Assembly (NCBI GenBank): GCA_021737945.1
Contig: JAIPCX010000014.1
Coordinates: 18,747-82,746, forward strand
DNA: 64,000 nt
Reading direction: 5' to 3'
From: Polynucleobacter sp.
Lineage (GTDB): Bacteria; Pseudomonadota; Gammaproteobacteria; Burkholderiales; Burkholderiaceae_D
Position numbers and translations under genes: made by a program. The notes beneath the pieces were generated by a model. That model did no database searches and was not told the origin of the DNA. It was given only the letters and a program-made list of their open reading frames with translations. This document shows positions 42,694-52,971 of the stretch, piece by piece. How positions within the stretch are numbered: the stretch's first letter is position 1; every line of letters starts with the position of its first letter.

Positions 42694-45600
42694 TTATCCC
42701 ACCCATTTGCGCGCATTCTGAAACATACGCGTCCACGGCGACTCTTCACCCCAGCCATCTGGATGCCATGACTGCTGCACCGTTCTAAACACACGCTCGG
42801 CGTGCGGCATCATCACGGTGAAGCGACCATCGTCCGTGGTAACCGATGTAATTCCTGTAGGCGATCCATTTGGATTGAGCGGATAACGCTCAGTAGCCTG
42901 TCCGTGATGGTCAACAAAACGAAGCGCGACTTTTACCTCACTTAGTTGACCGGTATGCGCAAAATTAGCAAAGCCTTCGCCGTGAGCAACCGCAATCGGC
43001 GTTTGGGTACCCGCCATACCAGCAAAGAAGATAGCGGGTGAATCCATCACCTCAACCATCGCAAACCTAGCTTCAAATTGCTCCGATTGATTGCGAGTAA
43101 ATTTAGGCCAGTGCTCAGCGCCGGGGATGATGGACTTTAAACTGCTCATCATCTGACAGCCATTACAGATACCTAAAGCAAAGGTGTTGGGGCTATGGAA
43201 AAACGCAGAAAACTGATCCGAAAGTTTGGAGTTAAACAGTATCGTCTTCGACCATCCCTCACCGGCTCCCAGCACATCGCCGTAGGAAAATCCACCGACG
43301 GCAATCAAACCACGAAAATCTTTCAATGACACTCGATCTGCAATCAAATCGCTCATGTGCACATCGACCGCATCGAAACCCGACTGATCCATGACATACG
43401 CCGTCTCAACATGCGAGTTAACGCCCTGCTCACGAAGAATGGCGACCTTAGGCCGAACACCCTTTGCAATGAATGGCGCTGCGATATTGTCAGCAGGATT
43501 GAAGGTCAGCTTTGGTGTAATGCCCGGATCTTTTTCATCGAGTAGCAAGTCGTACTCTTGATCTACGCAAGCGGGGTTGTCACGCAAACGCGCAATGCGC
43601 CAGCTTGTTTCACTCCACAGTCGGTGCAAATCAGCACGCTTGTGGCTGTAGATAGTTTTTGCGTCGCGAGTAAATTCAATCACATCTCGATCATTCAGTT
43701 TGCCGATGATATGGCTGCAAGCACCCAGACCATAGTCGCGCAGCACATTCATTACATCCGATTTTTCAGAGGCTTTAACTTGTAATACGGCACCTAGCTC
43801 TTCATTAAATAATGCGCGCAAGGTGAGGTCATTACGACGTTGGTCAACTTGTGTGGCCCAGTTTTTGGAGTCGCCCCAATCAGCTGCATGCTCGCTTTCC
43901 ATGGCAAGGATATCGAGATTGACGGATATACCTGTATGACCCGCAAAGGCCATCTCACACAGCGTAGCAAACAAACCGCCATCAGAACGATCGTGATAAG
44001 CGAGTAAATGTCCGTCACGATTTAAACGCTGCACAACATTGAAAAAAGCTTTCAGATCATCGGCGCTATCGACATCTGGAACGTCATCGCCCAACTGCTG
44101 AACTACTTGTGTGAAGACGGATGCAGCGAGTCGATTCTTGCCACGACCCAGATCAATCAAAATCAGCGCGGTTTCACCTAGATCGGTACGCAGCTGAGGC
44201 GTGAGCGAACGCCTAACATCGCTGACGGGCGCAAAGGCTGACACGATCAGTGACACCGGAGACATCACGGTCTTGTCGCCCTCGTCATCTTTCCAGGTCG
44301 TGCGCATCGATAAGGAATCTTTACCCACCGGTATGCTAATGCCCAAGGCTGGACATAACTCCATACCCACCGCTTTCACGGTATCGAACAAAGCAGCGTC
44401 TTGACCGGGTTGTCCACAGGCGGCCATCCAGTTAGCTGAGAGCTTAATGTCAGACAGTGTTTCGATAGCGGCTGCCGCAATATTGGTGATGGCCTCGCCC
44501 ACAGCCATACGTCCCGAAGCAGGCGCATTAATCACTGCTAGCGGTGTGCGCTCGCCCATCGCCATCGCTTCACCGAGATAACCTTGGTGGCTCATGGTAG
44601 TGACAGCGCAATCAGCAACCGGCACTTGCCAAGGGCCGACCATCTGGTCACGCACGGTATGCGCACCCACCGTGCGATCGCCAATCGTAATTAAAAAGGA
44701 TTTATCAGCCACTGTTGGCTGGCGCAGCACGCGCTCTGCCGCATCGTCTAAGCTGATACCTGTTAAATCTAAGGCGACTTTCGGCGTCGCTTGGCGTTTT
44801 ACATCGCGATGCATTTTGGGTGGCTTGCCCAACAAGACTTCCATGGGCATATCAACCGGATAGTTGTCATGCTCAGGATCCAGCACACGCAACTGTCGCT
44901 CTTCAGTGGCGATACCAACGACAGCAAAGGGACAGCGCTCACGCTCGCACATGCGAGTAAAAAGTGACAAACTCGAGGGCGCAATTCCTAGTACGTAGCG
45001 CTCTTGTGATTCGTTACTCCAGATTTCGCGCGGCGACATGCCTGATTCTTCGAGATGAATTTTGCGCAAATCAAATACAGCACCCCGACCCGCATCGTTG
45101 GTCAACTCTGGGAAGGCATTCGATAAACCACCCGCACCGACATCATGAATCGACAGCACAGGATTACTTTCACCCATAGACCAGCAAGCGTTAATCACTT
45201 CTTGTGCGCGCCGCTGCATTTCAGGATTACCGCGCTGCACAGAATCGAAATCGAGATCAGCTGTATTTGCACCCGTAGCCATGGATGATGCAGCGCTACC
45301 GCCCATGCCTATGCGCATACCGGGGCCACCGAGTTGTATGAGCAAACTACCGGGTGGCAAACCTTCTTTTTGGGTGTGCAGTGCTGAAATATTACCCATG
45401 CCGCCCGCAATCATGATGGGCTTGTGATAGCCATACACGGTGCCCGCCACGTTTTGTTCGTAGCTGCGAAAATACCCCGCTAAATTAGGTCGTCCAAATT
45501 CATTGTTAAATGCTGCACCACCTATCGGACCATCAATCATGATCTGCAGTGGTGAAGCAATGCGCTCAGGTTTGCCCACGATGCCTGCCATGCCGCGCGT

Positions 45601-46710
45601 TTTGCGTTGGTCTGGCTGCGTCGTCACATCGAGCGCGTTTTCCCATTGCCTGACAGCGTGAGTCAGCATCAGATTGGAGACGGTAAATCCGGTTAAACCT
45701 GCCTTGGGTTTAGCACCACGACCGGTAGCGCCTTCATCGCGTATCTCACCACCGGCACCGGTTGATGCACCGGGAAATGGAGATATGGCGGTCGGATGAT
45801 TATGTGTCTCGACCTTCATCAAAATATGCGTCAACTCATCCGATGCACGATACGTACCGCCTTGATCAGCTCGCGCATAAAACCGCGATACGGTTGCGCC
45901 TTCAATCACCGATGAATTATCGGAGTACGCCACCACCGTGCCCTGCGGGTTACGTTGGTGCGTGTTACGGATCATCGCAAACAGTGAACGATCCTGCTTC
46001 TCACCATCGATGGTCCAATCTGCATTAAAAATCTTGTGTCGGCAATGTTCGCTGTTTGCCTGTGCAAACATCATTAGTTCGACATCGGTCGGATTACGTC
46101 CAGCGCGCTGAAATGCCTCCAACAGATAATCAATTTCATCATCCGACAACGCTAAACCTAGTGTGCTGTTCGCTTCTTCCAGCGCGGCTCTGCCGTGCTG
46201 ATTTGATTCTATGTAGGCTAAGGGTTGCGCGGCCAATTCCTGAAACAGACCAACTGCTTCGGAAGTATCGTGAATAACTGCTTCAGTCATCCTGTCGTGC
46301 AAGAGTGCACTGATCTGTTCGCGCTGGTGAGCATCGAGCGATTTTTTCTTGCCGAGCAATCCGGATTTGATTTGTACAAAATAACATATACCGCGCTCGA
46401 TTCTATGCACCGCAGTCATGCCGCAGTTATGAGCGATATCAGTCGCCTTACTCGCCCACGGTGAGATGGTGCCGAAGCGTGGAATAACCAAAAATTGTTC
46501 ACCTGATTCGTCAGCGCTAAATGCCTCGCCGTACGTCAGCATGGCAGTGAGATGGCGCTTGTCAGCATCACCCAGCTGGGCGGCGCTATCAATGAAATGA
46601 CAAAAACGACTGCTGAGTCCAGTGATCGCAGGATCAATAGCTTTCAGTTGTGCTAACAGACGTTGGAGACGAGATGCAGACAGGGCATTTGAACCCGGCA
46701 AAATGAGCAT
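42694..46710 (-). CDS. purL: Phosphoribosylformylglycinamidine synthase
   Basis: A 1338-residue large-type FGAM synthase of purine biosynthesis, which converts FGAR to FGAM using glutamine and ATP. It has the N-terminal and linker domain, the two AIR-synthase-like halves (RAEDEATHRG-like segment read as [19 protein letters not shown] near residue 300), and a C-terminal glutamine amidotransferase with nucleophile Cys1182 in [10 protein letters not shown] and the His/Glu pair in [11 protein letters not shown] chose ATG 46710 ([11 protein letters not shown]), the family start; a 22-codon extension upstream is rejected. A TATAAT lies about 70 bases upstream. The gene is single and its 3' end faces parE. 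Confidence 0.96.
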   Translation of the reverse strand: MLILPGSNALSASRLQRLLAQLKAIDPAITGLSSRFCHFIDSAAQLGDADKRHLTAMLTYGEAFSADESGEQFLVIPRFGTISPWASKATDIAHNCGMTAVHRIERGICYFVQIKSGLLGKKKSLDAHQREQISALLHDRMTEAVIHDTSEAVGLFQELAAQPLAYIESNQHGRAALEEANSTLGLALSDDEIDYLLEAFQRAGRNPTDVELMMFAQANSEHCRHKIFNADWTIDGEKQDRSLFAMIRNTHQRNPQGTVVAYSDNSSVIEGATVSRFYARADQGGTYRASDELTHILMKVETHNHPTAISPFPGASTGAGGEIRDEGATGRGAKPKAGLTGFTVSNLMLTHAVRQWENALDVTTQPDQRKTRGMAGIVGKPERIASPLQIMIDGPIGGAAFNNEFGRPNLAGYFRSYEQNVAGTVYGYHKPIMIAGGMGNISALHTQKEGLPPGSLLIQLGGPGMRIGMGGSAASSMATGANTADLDFDSVQRGNPEMQRRAQEVINACWSMGESNPVLSIHDVGAGGLSNAFPELTNDAGRGAVFDLRKIHLEESGMSPREIWSNESQERYVLGIAPSSLSLFTRMCERERCPFAVVGIATEERQLRVLDPEHDNYPVDMPMEVLLGKPPKMHRDVKRQATPKVALDLTGISLDDAAERVLRQPTVADKSFLITIGDRTVGAHTVRDQMVGPWQVPVADCAVTTMSHQGYLGEAMAMGERTPLAVINAPASGRMAVGEAITNIAAAAIETLSDIKLSANWMAACGQPGQDAALFDTVKAVGMELCPALGISIPVGKDSLSMRTTWKDDEGDKTVMSPVSLIVSAFAPVSDVRRSLTPQLRTDLGETALILIDLGRGKNRLAASVFTQVVQQLGDDVPDVDSADDLKAFFNVVQRLNRDGHLLAYHDRSDGGLFATLCEMAFAGHTGISVNLDILAMESEHAADWGDSKNWATQVDQRRNDLTLRALFNEELGAVLQVKASEKSDVMNVLRDYGLGACSHIIGKLNDRDVIEFTRDAKTIYSHKRADLHRLWSETSWRIARLRDNPACVDQEYDLLLDEKDPGITPKLTFNPADNIAAPFIAKGVRPKVAILREQGVNSHVETAYVMDQSGFDAVDVHMSDLIADRVSLKDFRGLIAVGGFSYGDVLGAGEGWSKTILFNSKLSDQFSAFFHSPNTFALGICNGCQMMSSLKSIIPGAEHWPKFTRNQSEQFEARFAMVEVMDSPAIFFAGMAGTQTPIAVAHGEGFANFAHTGQLSEVKVALRFVDHHGQATERYPLNPNGSPTGITSVTTDDGRFTVMMPHAERVFRTVQQSWHPDGWGEESPWTRMFQNARKWVG

Positions 46711-46782
46711 GGCGAAGAGGCAGTTGGCGAGACAAAACGGTACGAAATGACCGACGTTCGCGGGTTGGCAAAACAAGGCGAA

Positions 46783-46811
46783 ATTATACCCTGCACATCG
46801 CTCACTCTAGA
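46783..46811 (-). promoter_or_regulatory. Promoter of purL
   Basis: On the minus strand a perfect TATAAT (46783-46788) with a weak -35 (TCTAGA, 46806-46811) 17 bases upstream. It would give a leader of about 65 bases. An inverted repeat overlaps the -35 position. Confidence 0.5.
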
Positions 46812-46837
46812 TGCGCCATGAAAAATCGGGCGCATCT
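46809..46837. repeat. Inverted repeat overlapping the purL -35 region
   Basis: Arms AGATGCGCC and GGCGCATCT (nine perfect pairs) with an 11-base centre. It sits between divergent purL and the amidase gene and touches the purL -35. It does not resemble the PurR box. It may be an operator for an unknown regulator. Confidence 0.5.
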
Positions 46838-46914
46838 GGCAAAGATGCCTCGATCATCTGCCGCCGTGCTATCGTCTTTTACCTAATTTCTCCTTTTTAA
46901 CCGCTCACCTCACC

Positions 46915-48237
46915 ATGTCGATACCCTTGATCAACTCGATTACCTCGATCAAATCCATCACCACCGAAAACCGCCGCGAAATCGTGCAACAAAGTCTCGC
47001 TATTGCACGTGACTCGCAATCGGTCTACACCGCTATTTTTGCCGACTCAGCACTGGCCGCAGCTTCGCATGCTGATGTAATGCGAGTGACCGGACAAACG
47101 CTCTCGCCTATCGCTGGCTTGCCTGTGTCAGTCAAGGATTTATTCGATGTCGAAGGTGAAGTCACTCTCGCGGGCTCGATCGCTTTACGCGACGCGGCTT
47201 CGGCAAAAGCCGATGCCACCGTCGTGGCGCGACTGCGCGCAGCGGGCGCTGCATTGATAGGTAAGACCAACATGACGGAGTTTGCCTATTCGGGTGTCGG
47301 TATCAATCCGCACTTTGGTACACCGAGTAACCCGGCTGATTCCTCGCGTATTCCTGGCGGTTCTTCCTCTGGGGCCGCCGTGTCGGTAGCGATTGGCAGT
47401 TGTGTAGCCGCGCTTGGCTCAGACACCGGCGGCTCAGTCAGAATTCCTGCAGCGCTCTGTGGTTTGGTCGGTTTTAAACCCACCATGCGACGCGTACCAA
47501 CAAGCGGCGCATTGCCACTCGCACCGTCTCTGGATTCGGTTGGACCCATTGCGAGAAACGTCAGCGATTGTCTGCTGATCGATAGCTTGATCGCCGATCA
47601 AACGCTTACAACCCATGGGCTTGATTTAGCTGGTTTACGTTTGGCTATTCCAGAAGATATCGTGCTCGATGACTTGGACGACGCGGTCGCCAAGGCGTTT
47701 ACTGCGGCACTATCAAAACTATCTGCGGCGGGTGTTCACATTACAGAAATCCCACTACCTATGCTTTCCGAGGCTAAGGATTTGTATCTCATTTCACCTT
47801 ACGAAGCCTACCCTTGGCATAAAGAGTTACTCAGTAAACGAGCCAGTGAATACGACCCGCGAGTGGTGAAGCGCATCATGCTGGGTGCAGAAGCTACTCA
47901 AGCCGATAGTGATCGGCTACAACAAACGCGCGCGCTATGGCAGACGCGAGTTGAGCAAGCCATCGCAGGGTATGACGCGCTGGTGATGCCTACGGTTCCT
48001 ATCGTGGCACCGAAGATCGATACATTAAATGCTTCCGAAACAAACTTCTTTGAAGCGAACCGCCTGCTGCTGCGCAATCCTTCCATTATCAATTTGCTGG
48101 ACGGCTGTGCCGTGTCTCTACCGATTCACCGACCCGGTGATCTGCCAGTTGGGCTGATGCTCGCTTGCACTGCGATGTCGGATGCTCATTTACTATCCAT
48201 AGCACTTGCCATCGAAAGTCACTTTGGTACGCTGTGA
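46915..48237 (+). CDS. Amidase (amidase-signature family)
   Basis: A 440-residue amidase-signature enzyme. The Ser-Ser-Lys triad is visible: Lys74 in LPVSVKDLFD, the cis-Ser in IPGGSSSGAAV (residues 150-151) and the nucleophile Ser174 in GSDTGGSVRIPA. It hydrolyses a small amide. It is shorter than GatA (about 485) and has no gatB or gatC neighbour, so it is not the tRNA amidotransferase subunit. The substrate is unknown. It is divergent from purL, and its last 45 bases overlap the convergent orphan gene. Confidence 0.92.
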   Translation: MSIPLINSITSIKSITTENRREIVQQSLAIARDSQSVYTAIFADSALAAASHADVMRVTGQTLSPIAGLPVSVKDLFDVEGEVTLAGSIALRDAASAKADATVVARLRAAGAALIGKTNMTEFAYSGVGINPHFGTPSNPADSSRIPGGSSSGAAVSVAIGSCVAALGSDTGGSVRIPAALCGLVGFKPTMRRVPTSGALPLAPSLDSVGPIARNVSDCLLIDSLIADQTLTTHGLDLAGLRLAIPEDIVLDDLDDAVAKAFTAALSKLSAAGVHITEIPLPMLSEAKDLYLISPYEAYPWHKELLSKRASEYDPRVVKRIMLGAEATQADSDRLQQTRALWQTRVEQAIAGYDALVMPTVPIVAPKIDTLNASETNFFEANRLLLRNPSIINLLDGCAVSLPIHRPGDLPVGLMLACTAMSDAHLLSIALAIESHFGTL

Positions 48238-49113
48238 GAGCGTATCGACAGGTTGAATTTCGTTCAGGGTCATTACATTTTCAGCGCGCCTGTAGATGAC
48301 GTTAGGTAGGTTCTTGCCATAGCGATCCTTCATTCCGTAAGGTTTGTTTTGTAAATCGCGTGAACTAAAAACAGCCACTACCTCATCGTAGCCACAGGCC
48401 AACCAATACTTAGCGGTGTTTTCCATTTGCTTAACAGAGGTGGGGTAATACCGCGACGAACCGAAATTGATATACACCCGACTCGGTTCATTCGCATCAA
48501 AAAAAGCTTCACCACCAATGATGGCGTGGCTCTTAATCAAACTATGCACCGCGATACCGCGCGAACTTTTTTCACACTCAGTAAATTCTCTGACGATGTG
48601 TAATCCGTCTGCATCAATCACATACAAGTATTTATAGGGTCGGTTATCGTAGCCTCCACAAGCAACCTCTTTAAATCGACCTAAACCGGGGCGCGTGGTT
48701 TGCGTGTGCTGCTCCAAAACAAATCCATCGACTTCTAGAGGATTGCAGTCTGACGGCAATCGCAATTTGCCTATGCCGTGCAACACGCCCTGATGCACTT
48801 CTGACTTCTGAACTAAAAATGATTCAATATCATTGGCTGACATGCTGACTACTCCCGTGGGCAGGGCAAAGGTTGAATTGCCCGGCACATTCACATCGCT
48901 TGAAGACAGGTCGAGTTTTTGCTGATTTTTTTCTATCCAATCCTGAACATACGTGCGCATATAGGGAGGCGCCTCTGCATACGCATCAATAAATCGCCGT
49001 GAACGCATTTGTGGCGCTTGAGTAAAAGTCTGGTTGGATGAACGTAGGTGAGTGCGTTCGACTCTCACGGGCGATCGTCGCGCGTGAGCTAGGTGGTGCG
49101 TGAGTGATCTCAT
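48193..49113 (-). CDS. Orphan protein of unknown function (306 residues)
   Basis: I do not recognise this protein. The N-terminal 30 residues are rich in Arg and His (MRSLTHHLAHARRSPVRVER) with no signal peptide. The middle has DVNVPGNSTFALPTGVVSMSANDIESF. A compact-looking C-terminal domain (about residues 140-285) contains RPGLGRFKEVACGGYDNRPY, then EKSSRGIAVHSLIKSHAIIGGEAFFD, VYINFGSSRYYPT and ANTAKYWLACGYDEVVAVF-type sequence. The HS...GGEAFFD...GSSRYYP pattern recalls domains seen in bacterial toxins and effectors, but I cannot name one. A GAAGGAAG ribosome site precedes ATG 49113, so it is translated. It overlaps the amidase 3' end by 45 bases. Confidence 0.7.
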   Translation of the reverse strand: MRSLTHHLAHARRSPVRVERTHLRSSNQTFTQAPQMRSRRFIDAYAEAPPYMRTYVQDWIEKNQQKLDLSSSDVNVPGNSTFALPTGVVSMSANDIESFLVQKSEVHQGVLHGIGKLRLPSDCNPLEVDGFVLEQHTQTTRPGLGRFKEVACGGYDNRPYKYLYVIDADGLHIVREFTECEKSSRGIAVHSLIKSHAIIGGEAFFDANEPSRVYINFGSSRYYPTSVKQMENTAKYWLACGYDEVVAVFSSRDLQNKPYGMKDRYGKNLPNVIYRRAENVMTLNEIQPVDTLSQRTKVTFDGKCYG

Positions 49114-49521
49114 GATGCTTCCTTCACGTCGTTTTTTCAGGATGATTTAATTAGAATTATTCGGACGCGAAGAAAACCACGTCTCTGAATGGTTTCTCTT
49201 TTTGCAATTTTCGTACCAATCGACTTTGTTTTTTGTATCGACCAATAACGACGTAATTACGTGGTTAAACGCGATTCTGATGGCTGTTTGACGGTTGATT
49301 TGCGCATTACCTGCCCCAAGATGGGCGATGATCGATACAGTTAGGTGCGCCCTGCACCAGCACCGAACAAACTTCAAAGATTGTTTCCGTCAGGTTTTAC
49401 GGATAACCTATAGAGGTTTTACATTTTCACGTGCAGTCATTTTGAAAAACGCAGGCAAAGACCTGCCCTGCAGAGAGCGATTTAATTCGCTGCTGTTAGA
49501 TTTGTAGATATCTGGAGTCAA
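49114..49521. other. Intergenic region between the orphan gene and the DadA-like gene
   Basis: This 408-base gap should hold the divergent promoters of the orphan gene and the DadA-like gene. An open frame of 76 codons on the minus strand (49147-49377) has no ribosome site or recognisable content and is not called. I see no RNA gene, terminator or strong promoter. A GGAG ribosome site belongs to the gene at 49522. Confidence 0.45.
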
Positions 49522-50778
49522 ATGCGCTTAGCTGTAATCGGTGGCGGTGTCGTAGGTGTCAGCACCGCGTATTACTTGGCAGAAGCCGGGCACGAAGTCG
49601 CTTTATTTGAACGCTACGGTAACGTCGCTCAAGAAGCTAGCTTTGGTAACCTCGACTTAATGGGTCCGTCTGGACTCCGCTTGTGGGCCACACCGGGTGC
49701 GCCTTCACGAATTTTTTCTATGTTGTTTCGCCCTGAATCGCCATTGGCATTCAGCGCGCGATTCGAGCCAGCCATGTGGCGTTGGCTAAAACGCTCAATG
49801 TCGGAATCGGCACTCAGCCGTTTCAAACAAAATCAACAACGCCTATATCGTCTGGCAAGCTACAGCCAGGAGTTAATGCAGCATCTGGTGCAAACATGTG
49901 AATTAGATTTCCAGCAGCGCAACAGCATGATGATCATGTTTCGCACCGCGCGCGAACTCGAGATGGCGCATCCCTATATGGAGTTGCTAGGCGAGTTTGG
50001 CAGCCGTAACGAATTACTCGATCCCGAAGCTGCTCGCCTGCTCGAGCCCGCCTTATCGACCGAAACACCGTTCCACTCAGCGCTGCATGTTCCGGATGAC
50101 TGGGCAGGTAACTGCCCGCTGTTTGTGCGTCAACTCAAAACACTGTCACAAGACTTGGGCGTGGAGTTTCATTTTAATAGTGAGATACAAGCGATTCGCC
50201 CCGAACTGGGCGGCACCACGCTGCAACTTGAAGGTCGCAATGTCGATGTCGATGCCGTCGTCATTGCCGCAGGAAGTGACAGCGTTCGTCTGCTTAAAAC
50301 GATGGGCATTAGTCTGCCGATTTACCCGGTAAAAGTGTATTCAGCGTCGATGGCGATTCAAGAATTCGAACTAGCGCCTCAAACCTCTTTGTTTGATGAT
50401 ACCTATCGCGTGGGTTTGACCCGACTCGGCAAACGTATACGCATTGCCGGTTGCGCGGAGCTAGGATCGTCTAATTTGGATCTGCATCACAAAGCCGTGA
50501 ACACACTCGTCAAAGTTGCAGATGACTGGTTTCCGAACGCTGCCAACTATCGTGCAGCAAGCTTTTGGTGTGCTCCCACAGCGATGCTGCCCGAAGGCGT
50601 GCCACTGATAGGACCAACTCGCTTTTCCAACGTATTCGTCAATACCGGACATGGATCTGCTGCATGGGCATTAGCTGCCGGCAGTGGCAAACTGATGGCT
50701 GACATCATTACTGGTCTTCGTACCGAAATCGATACCGACGGCCTGACTCTGACCCGCTATGGCGATCGCATGCGCTGA
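49522..50778 (+). CDS. FAD-dependent D-amino acid dehydrogenase (DadA-like)
   Basis: A 418-residue flavoprotein oxidase/dehydrogenase. The FAD-binding Rossmann motif is AVIGGGVVGVSTAYYLAEAGHEVALFER at the N-terminus. ASFGNLDLMGPSG near residue 39 and the C-terminal WCAPTAMLPEGVPLIGPTRFSNVFVNTGHGSAAWALAAGSGKLMAD-type ending match the DadA group, which oxidatively deaminates D-amino acids and passes electrons to the respiratory chain. The substrate may differ. GGAG precedes ATG 49522. The gene overlaps nnr by 20 bases. No alanine racemase gene is adjacent, unlike classical dadAX. Confidence 0.9.
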   Translation: MRLAVIGGGVVGVSTAYYLAEAGHEVALFERYGNVAQEASFGNLDLMGPSGLRLWATPGAPSRIFSMLFRPESPLAFSARFEPAMWRWLKRSMSESALSRFKQNQQRLYRLASYSQELMQHLVQTCELDFQQRNSMMIMFRTARELEMAHPYMELLGEFGSRNELLDPEAARLLEPALSTETPFHSALHVPDDWAGNCPLFVRQLKTLSQDLGVEFHFNSEIQAIRPELGGTTLQLEGRNVDVDAVVIAAGSDSVRLLKTMGISLPIYPVKVYSASMAIQEFELAPQTSLFDDTYRVGLTRLGKRIRIAGCAELGSSNLDLHHKAVNTLVKVADDWFPNAANYRAASFWCAPTAMLPEGVPLIGPTRFSNVFVNTGHGSAAWALAAGSGKLMADIITGLRTEIDTDGLTLTRYGDRMR

Positions 50779-52279
50779 CGCGCAATCTATTGATCTATAC
50801 ACCGTCGCTCAGATACGAGCGATAGAGCAAGCCGCACTCGACAATCTGCCCGCTGGAACCTTAATGCAACGCGCTGGCAAAGCCGTTGCTGATGCCGCGC
50901 TTGCGCTGCTTGCTCAAGACACATCTAATCGACACATACTGATTGCTGTTGGCCCTGGTAATAATGGTGGTGATGCTCTCGTTGCCGCTCAAGAACTGGC
51001 CATGCATGGCGTGACTATCTCTGTCGTTATGCCCGTCGCTGTTAATCAGTTATCTCCCGATGCAAAAACCGCCTTAGATAACGCTAACAGCACGCTAATT
51101 TCCTTCATTGAATTAACCAGTCTGCGAGATGATCAAGAATGGGATCTCGCTATCGATGGCTTGTTTGGTATAGGCCTGACGCGAGCGGTGCAGGTAGAGT
51201 TCCGAGCACTGGTCAATTATTTAAACAGCTTGTCGTGTCCGGTTCTGGCGATTGATGTACCGAGTGGACTAAACGCTGATGATGGCAATCTGATAGGTCC
51301 AGAAGGTATCGCGGTAAAAGCAAGCACCACGATCAGCTTCATCGCTAACAAACCAGGTCTGCATACGCTGCATGGACGTGATTACGCAGGCACGATCGTG
51401 GTGAATGACTTAGATATCGCGCGCAATCTTTTCAAAGAACCTATAGCAAAGCTGAATCGCCCCGAATTGTTTAGGTCATCGATACACCCGCGTGTACATG
51501 CATCGCACAAAGGCAGTCATGGAGACTTGTTTGTAATGGGCGGCGCTAGCGGTATGGCGGGTGCAGTCCTACTAGCTGCACGTGCCGGCGCGATTACAGG
51601 AGCGGGCCGTGTATTTGCCGGCTTTTTAGATACTGCACCGCCCTTTGATCCCGTGCATTTGGAGTTGATGTGCCGATCTGCAGCGTCGTTGCAACCTACT
51701 CGCGGCGCTATCGTTGTCGGACCGGGCATGGGCATGTCGAGTCAAGCCAGCGACCTCTTATCTCGCATGCTCTCAACTGAGCTTGCTTTGGTCATCGATG
51801 CTGATGCACTCAATCTGCTGGCAGTGGAACCCGGTTTACAACAACGTTTACTTCATCGTCGTGCAGCGACGCTGTTGACACCCCATCCGCTGGAAGCGGC
51901 AAGGTTATTAGAGATACCTGTTGAAGAAATTCAAAAAGATAGATTGGATGCTGCAAAAAAATTAGCGACTAAATTTCAATCCGTGGTGATCTTAAAAGGT
52001 TCGGGAACTGTGATTGCCAGCTTCGACAACTCACTCGTTATCAACACGACCGGTAACCCCGCATTAGCAACGGCCGGCACGGGTGATGTATTGGCTGGAC
52101 TGTGCGGCTCATTGCTGGCACAGCAGTGGCCTGTTTGGGATGCCGCTCTCGCGGCGGTGTGGATTCATGGCGATGCAGCAGATCGCATGGTGAATGAAGG
52201 CATAGGCCCGATAGGAATAACCGCCCCTGAGCTCTTACCTTATCTTCGAAAAAGTTTGAATCAGTTGCTTCCTGCGTGA
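50759..52279 (+). CDS. nnr: Bifunctional NAD(P)HX epimerase / ADP-dependent dehydratase
   Basis: A 506-residue metabolite-repair enzyme that restores hydrated NAD(P)H. The N-terminal YjeF epimerase domain (about residues 15-220) has LMQRAGKAVADAAL, VGPGNNGGDALVAAQEL and DVPSGLNADDG. The C-terminal dehydratase domain (about 245-500) has GASGMAGAVLLAARAGAITGAGRVF, VVGPGMG, LLTPHPLEAARLL and NPALATAGTGDVLAGLCG, whose last Asp is catalytic. The start at 50759 lies inside the dadA-like gene. Its end overlaps the convergent ABC ATPase gene by 19 bases. Nnr genes usually stand in housekeeping contexts like this. Confidence 0.94.
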   Translation: MAIACADAQSIDLYTVAQIRAIEQAALDNLPAGTLMQRAGKAVADAALALLAQDTSNRHILIAVGPGNNGGDALVAAQELAMHGVTISVVMPVAVNQLSPDAKTALDNANSTLISFIELTSLRDDQEWDLAIDGLFGIGLTRAVQVEFRALVNYLNSLSCPVLAIDVPSGLNADDGNLIGPEGIAVKASTTISFIANKPGLHTLHGRDYAGTIVVNDLDIARNLFKEPIAKLNRPELFRSSIHPRVHASHKGSHGDLFVMGGASGMAGAVLLAARAGAITGAGRVFAGFLDTAPPFDPVHLELMCRSAASLQPTRGAIVVGPGMGMSSQASDLLSRMLSTELALVIDADALNLLAVEPGLQQRLLHRRAATLLTPHPLEAARLLEIPVEEIQKDRLDAAKKLATKFQSVVILKGSGTVIASFDNSLVINTTGNPALATAGTGDVLAGLCGSLLAQQWPVWDAALAAVWIHGDAADRMVNEGIGPIGITAPELLPYLRKSLNQLLPA

Positions 52280-52971
52280 AGCGTATCGGCGACGACGCGC
52301 CCAGCGGCAATCGTTAACGTTCGAGAACAACGCGCAGCAATCACTGGGTCATGCGTCACCAGAACCAAGGTCGATCCCTGCTCGCGATTCAGTCCAAACA
52401 TCAAATCAATGACGGCCTCACCAGTAGCGGCGTCCAAGCTTCCCGTTGGCTCATCGGCGAGAAGTAGTTTAGGTTCGGTCACAAAAGCTCGCGCGAGCGC
52501 AACGCGTTGCTGCTCTCCGCCTGACATGAACTTGGGATAATGATTCAAACGCTGCGACAGCCCAACTCGCGATAACATGTGTTCAGCTTTGTGACGCGCT
52601 TGTACATCCGCTCGCAATTCCAGCGGCAGCATGACGTTTTCTACTGCAGTTAAGTGAGGTAACAATTGAAACGACTGGAACACAAAGCCTAATGTCGATT
52701 TTCTAATGGCTGCGCGACCATCTTCGTCCAGCGCATACAGATCAATGCCATCAATTAGCACCTGCCCTGAACTGGGCGTATCCAATCCAGCCAGTAAACC
52801 AAGTAGAGTGGACTTACCCGATCCGGACGCGCCCATCAATGCCAGCGTCGCGCCGGAACGCACGGTAAAATGGATGTCATTCAGGATCGTCAGTTCGCCA
52901 CTGGAATCCGTGACTTTTTTGGTCAGTCCAGTAACCTCGATCAAGTTAAGTGTCAGGGAGTTTTCAGACAT
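52261..52971 (-). CDS. ybbA: ABC transporter ATPase (YbbA/LolD type)
   Basis: A 236-residue ABC ATPase. Walker A is GASGSGKST near residue 45, the Q-loop lies in FVFQSFQLLPHLTAVENVMLP, the signature is MSGGEQQRVALARAF, and Walker B is KLLLADEPTGSLD. This is the MacB/LolD/YbbA class that powers envelope transport or efflux with a FtsX-like permease. The permease gene (ybbP) is not beside it. ATG 52971 begins MSENSLTLNLIEVTGL; it has no clear ribosome site. Its start codon overlaps that of tesA on the other strand by two bases, the divergent tesA/ybbA arrangement known from enterobacteria. Confidence 0.9.
   Translation of the reverse strand: MSENSLTLNLIEVTGLTKKVTDSSGELTILNDIHFTVRSGATLALMGASGSGKSTLLGLLAGLDTPSSGQVLIDGIDLYALDEDGRAAIRKSTLGFVFQSFQLLPHLTAVENVMLPLELRADVQARHKAEHMLSRVGLSQRLNHYPKFMSGGEQQRVALARAFVTEPKLLLADEPTGSLDAATGEAVIDLMFGLNREQGSTLVLVTHDPVIAARCSRTLTIAAGRVVADTLHAGSN

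Noticed and set aside
42694..46710. Several plus-strand frames of 60-90 codons inside purL
   Set aside because: They are antisense shadows of a strongly conserved enzyme and have no starts or motifs of their own.
46915..48237. The amidase as GatA of the tRNA amidotransferase
   Set aside because: It is about 45 residues too short and has no gatB or gatC beside it.
49147..49377. A 76-codon frame on the minus strand as a small gene
   Set aside because: No ribosome site, no recognisable motif, and its start and length look like chance.
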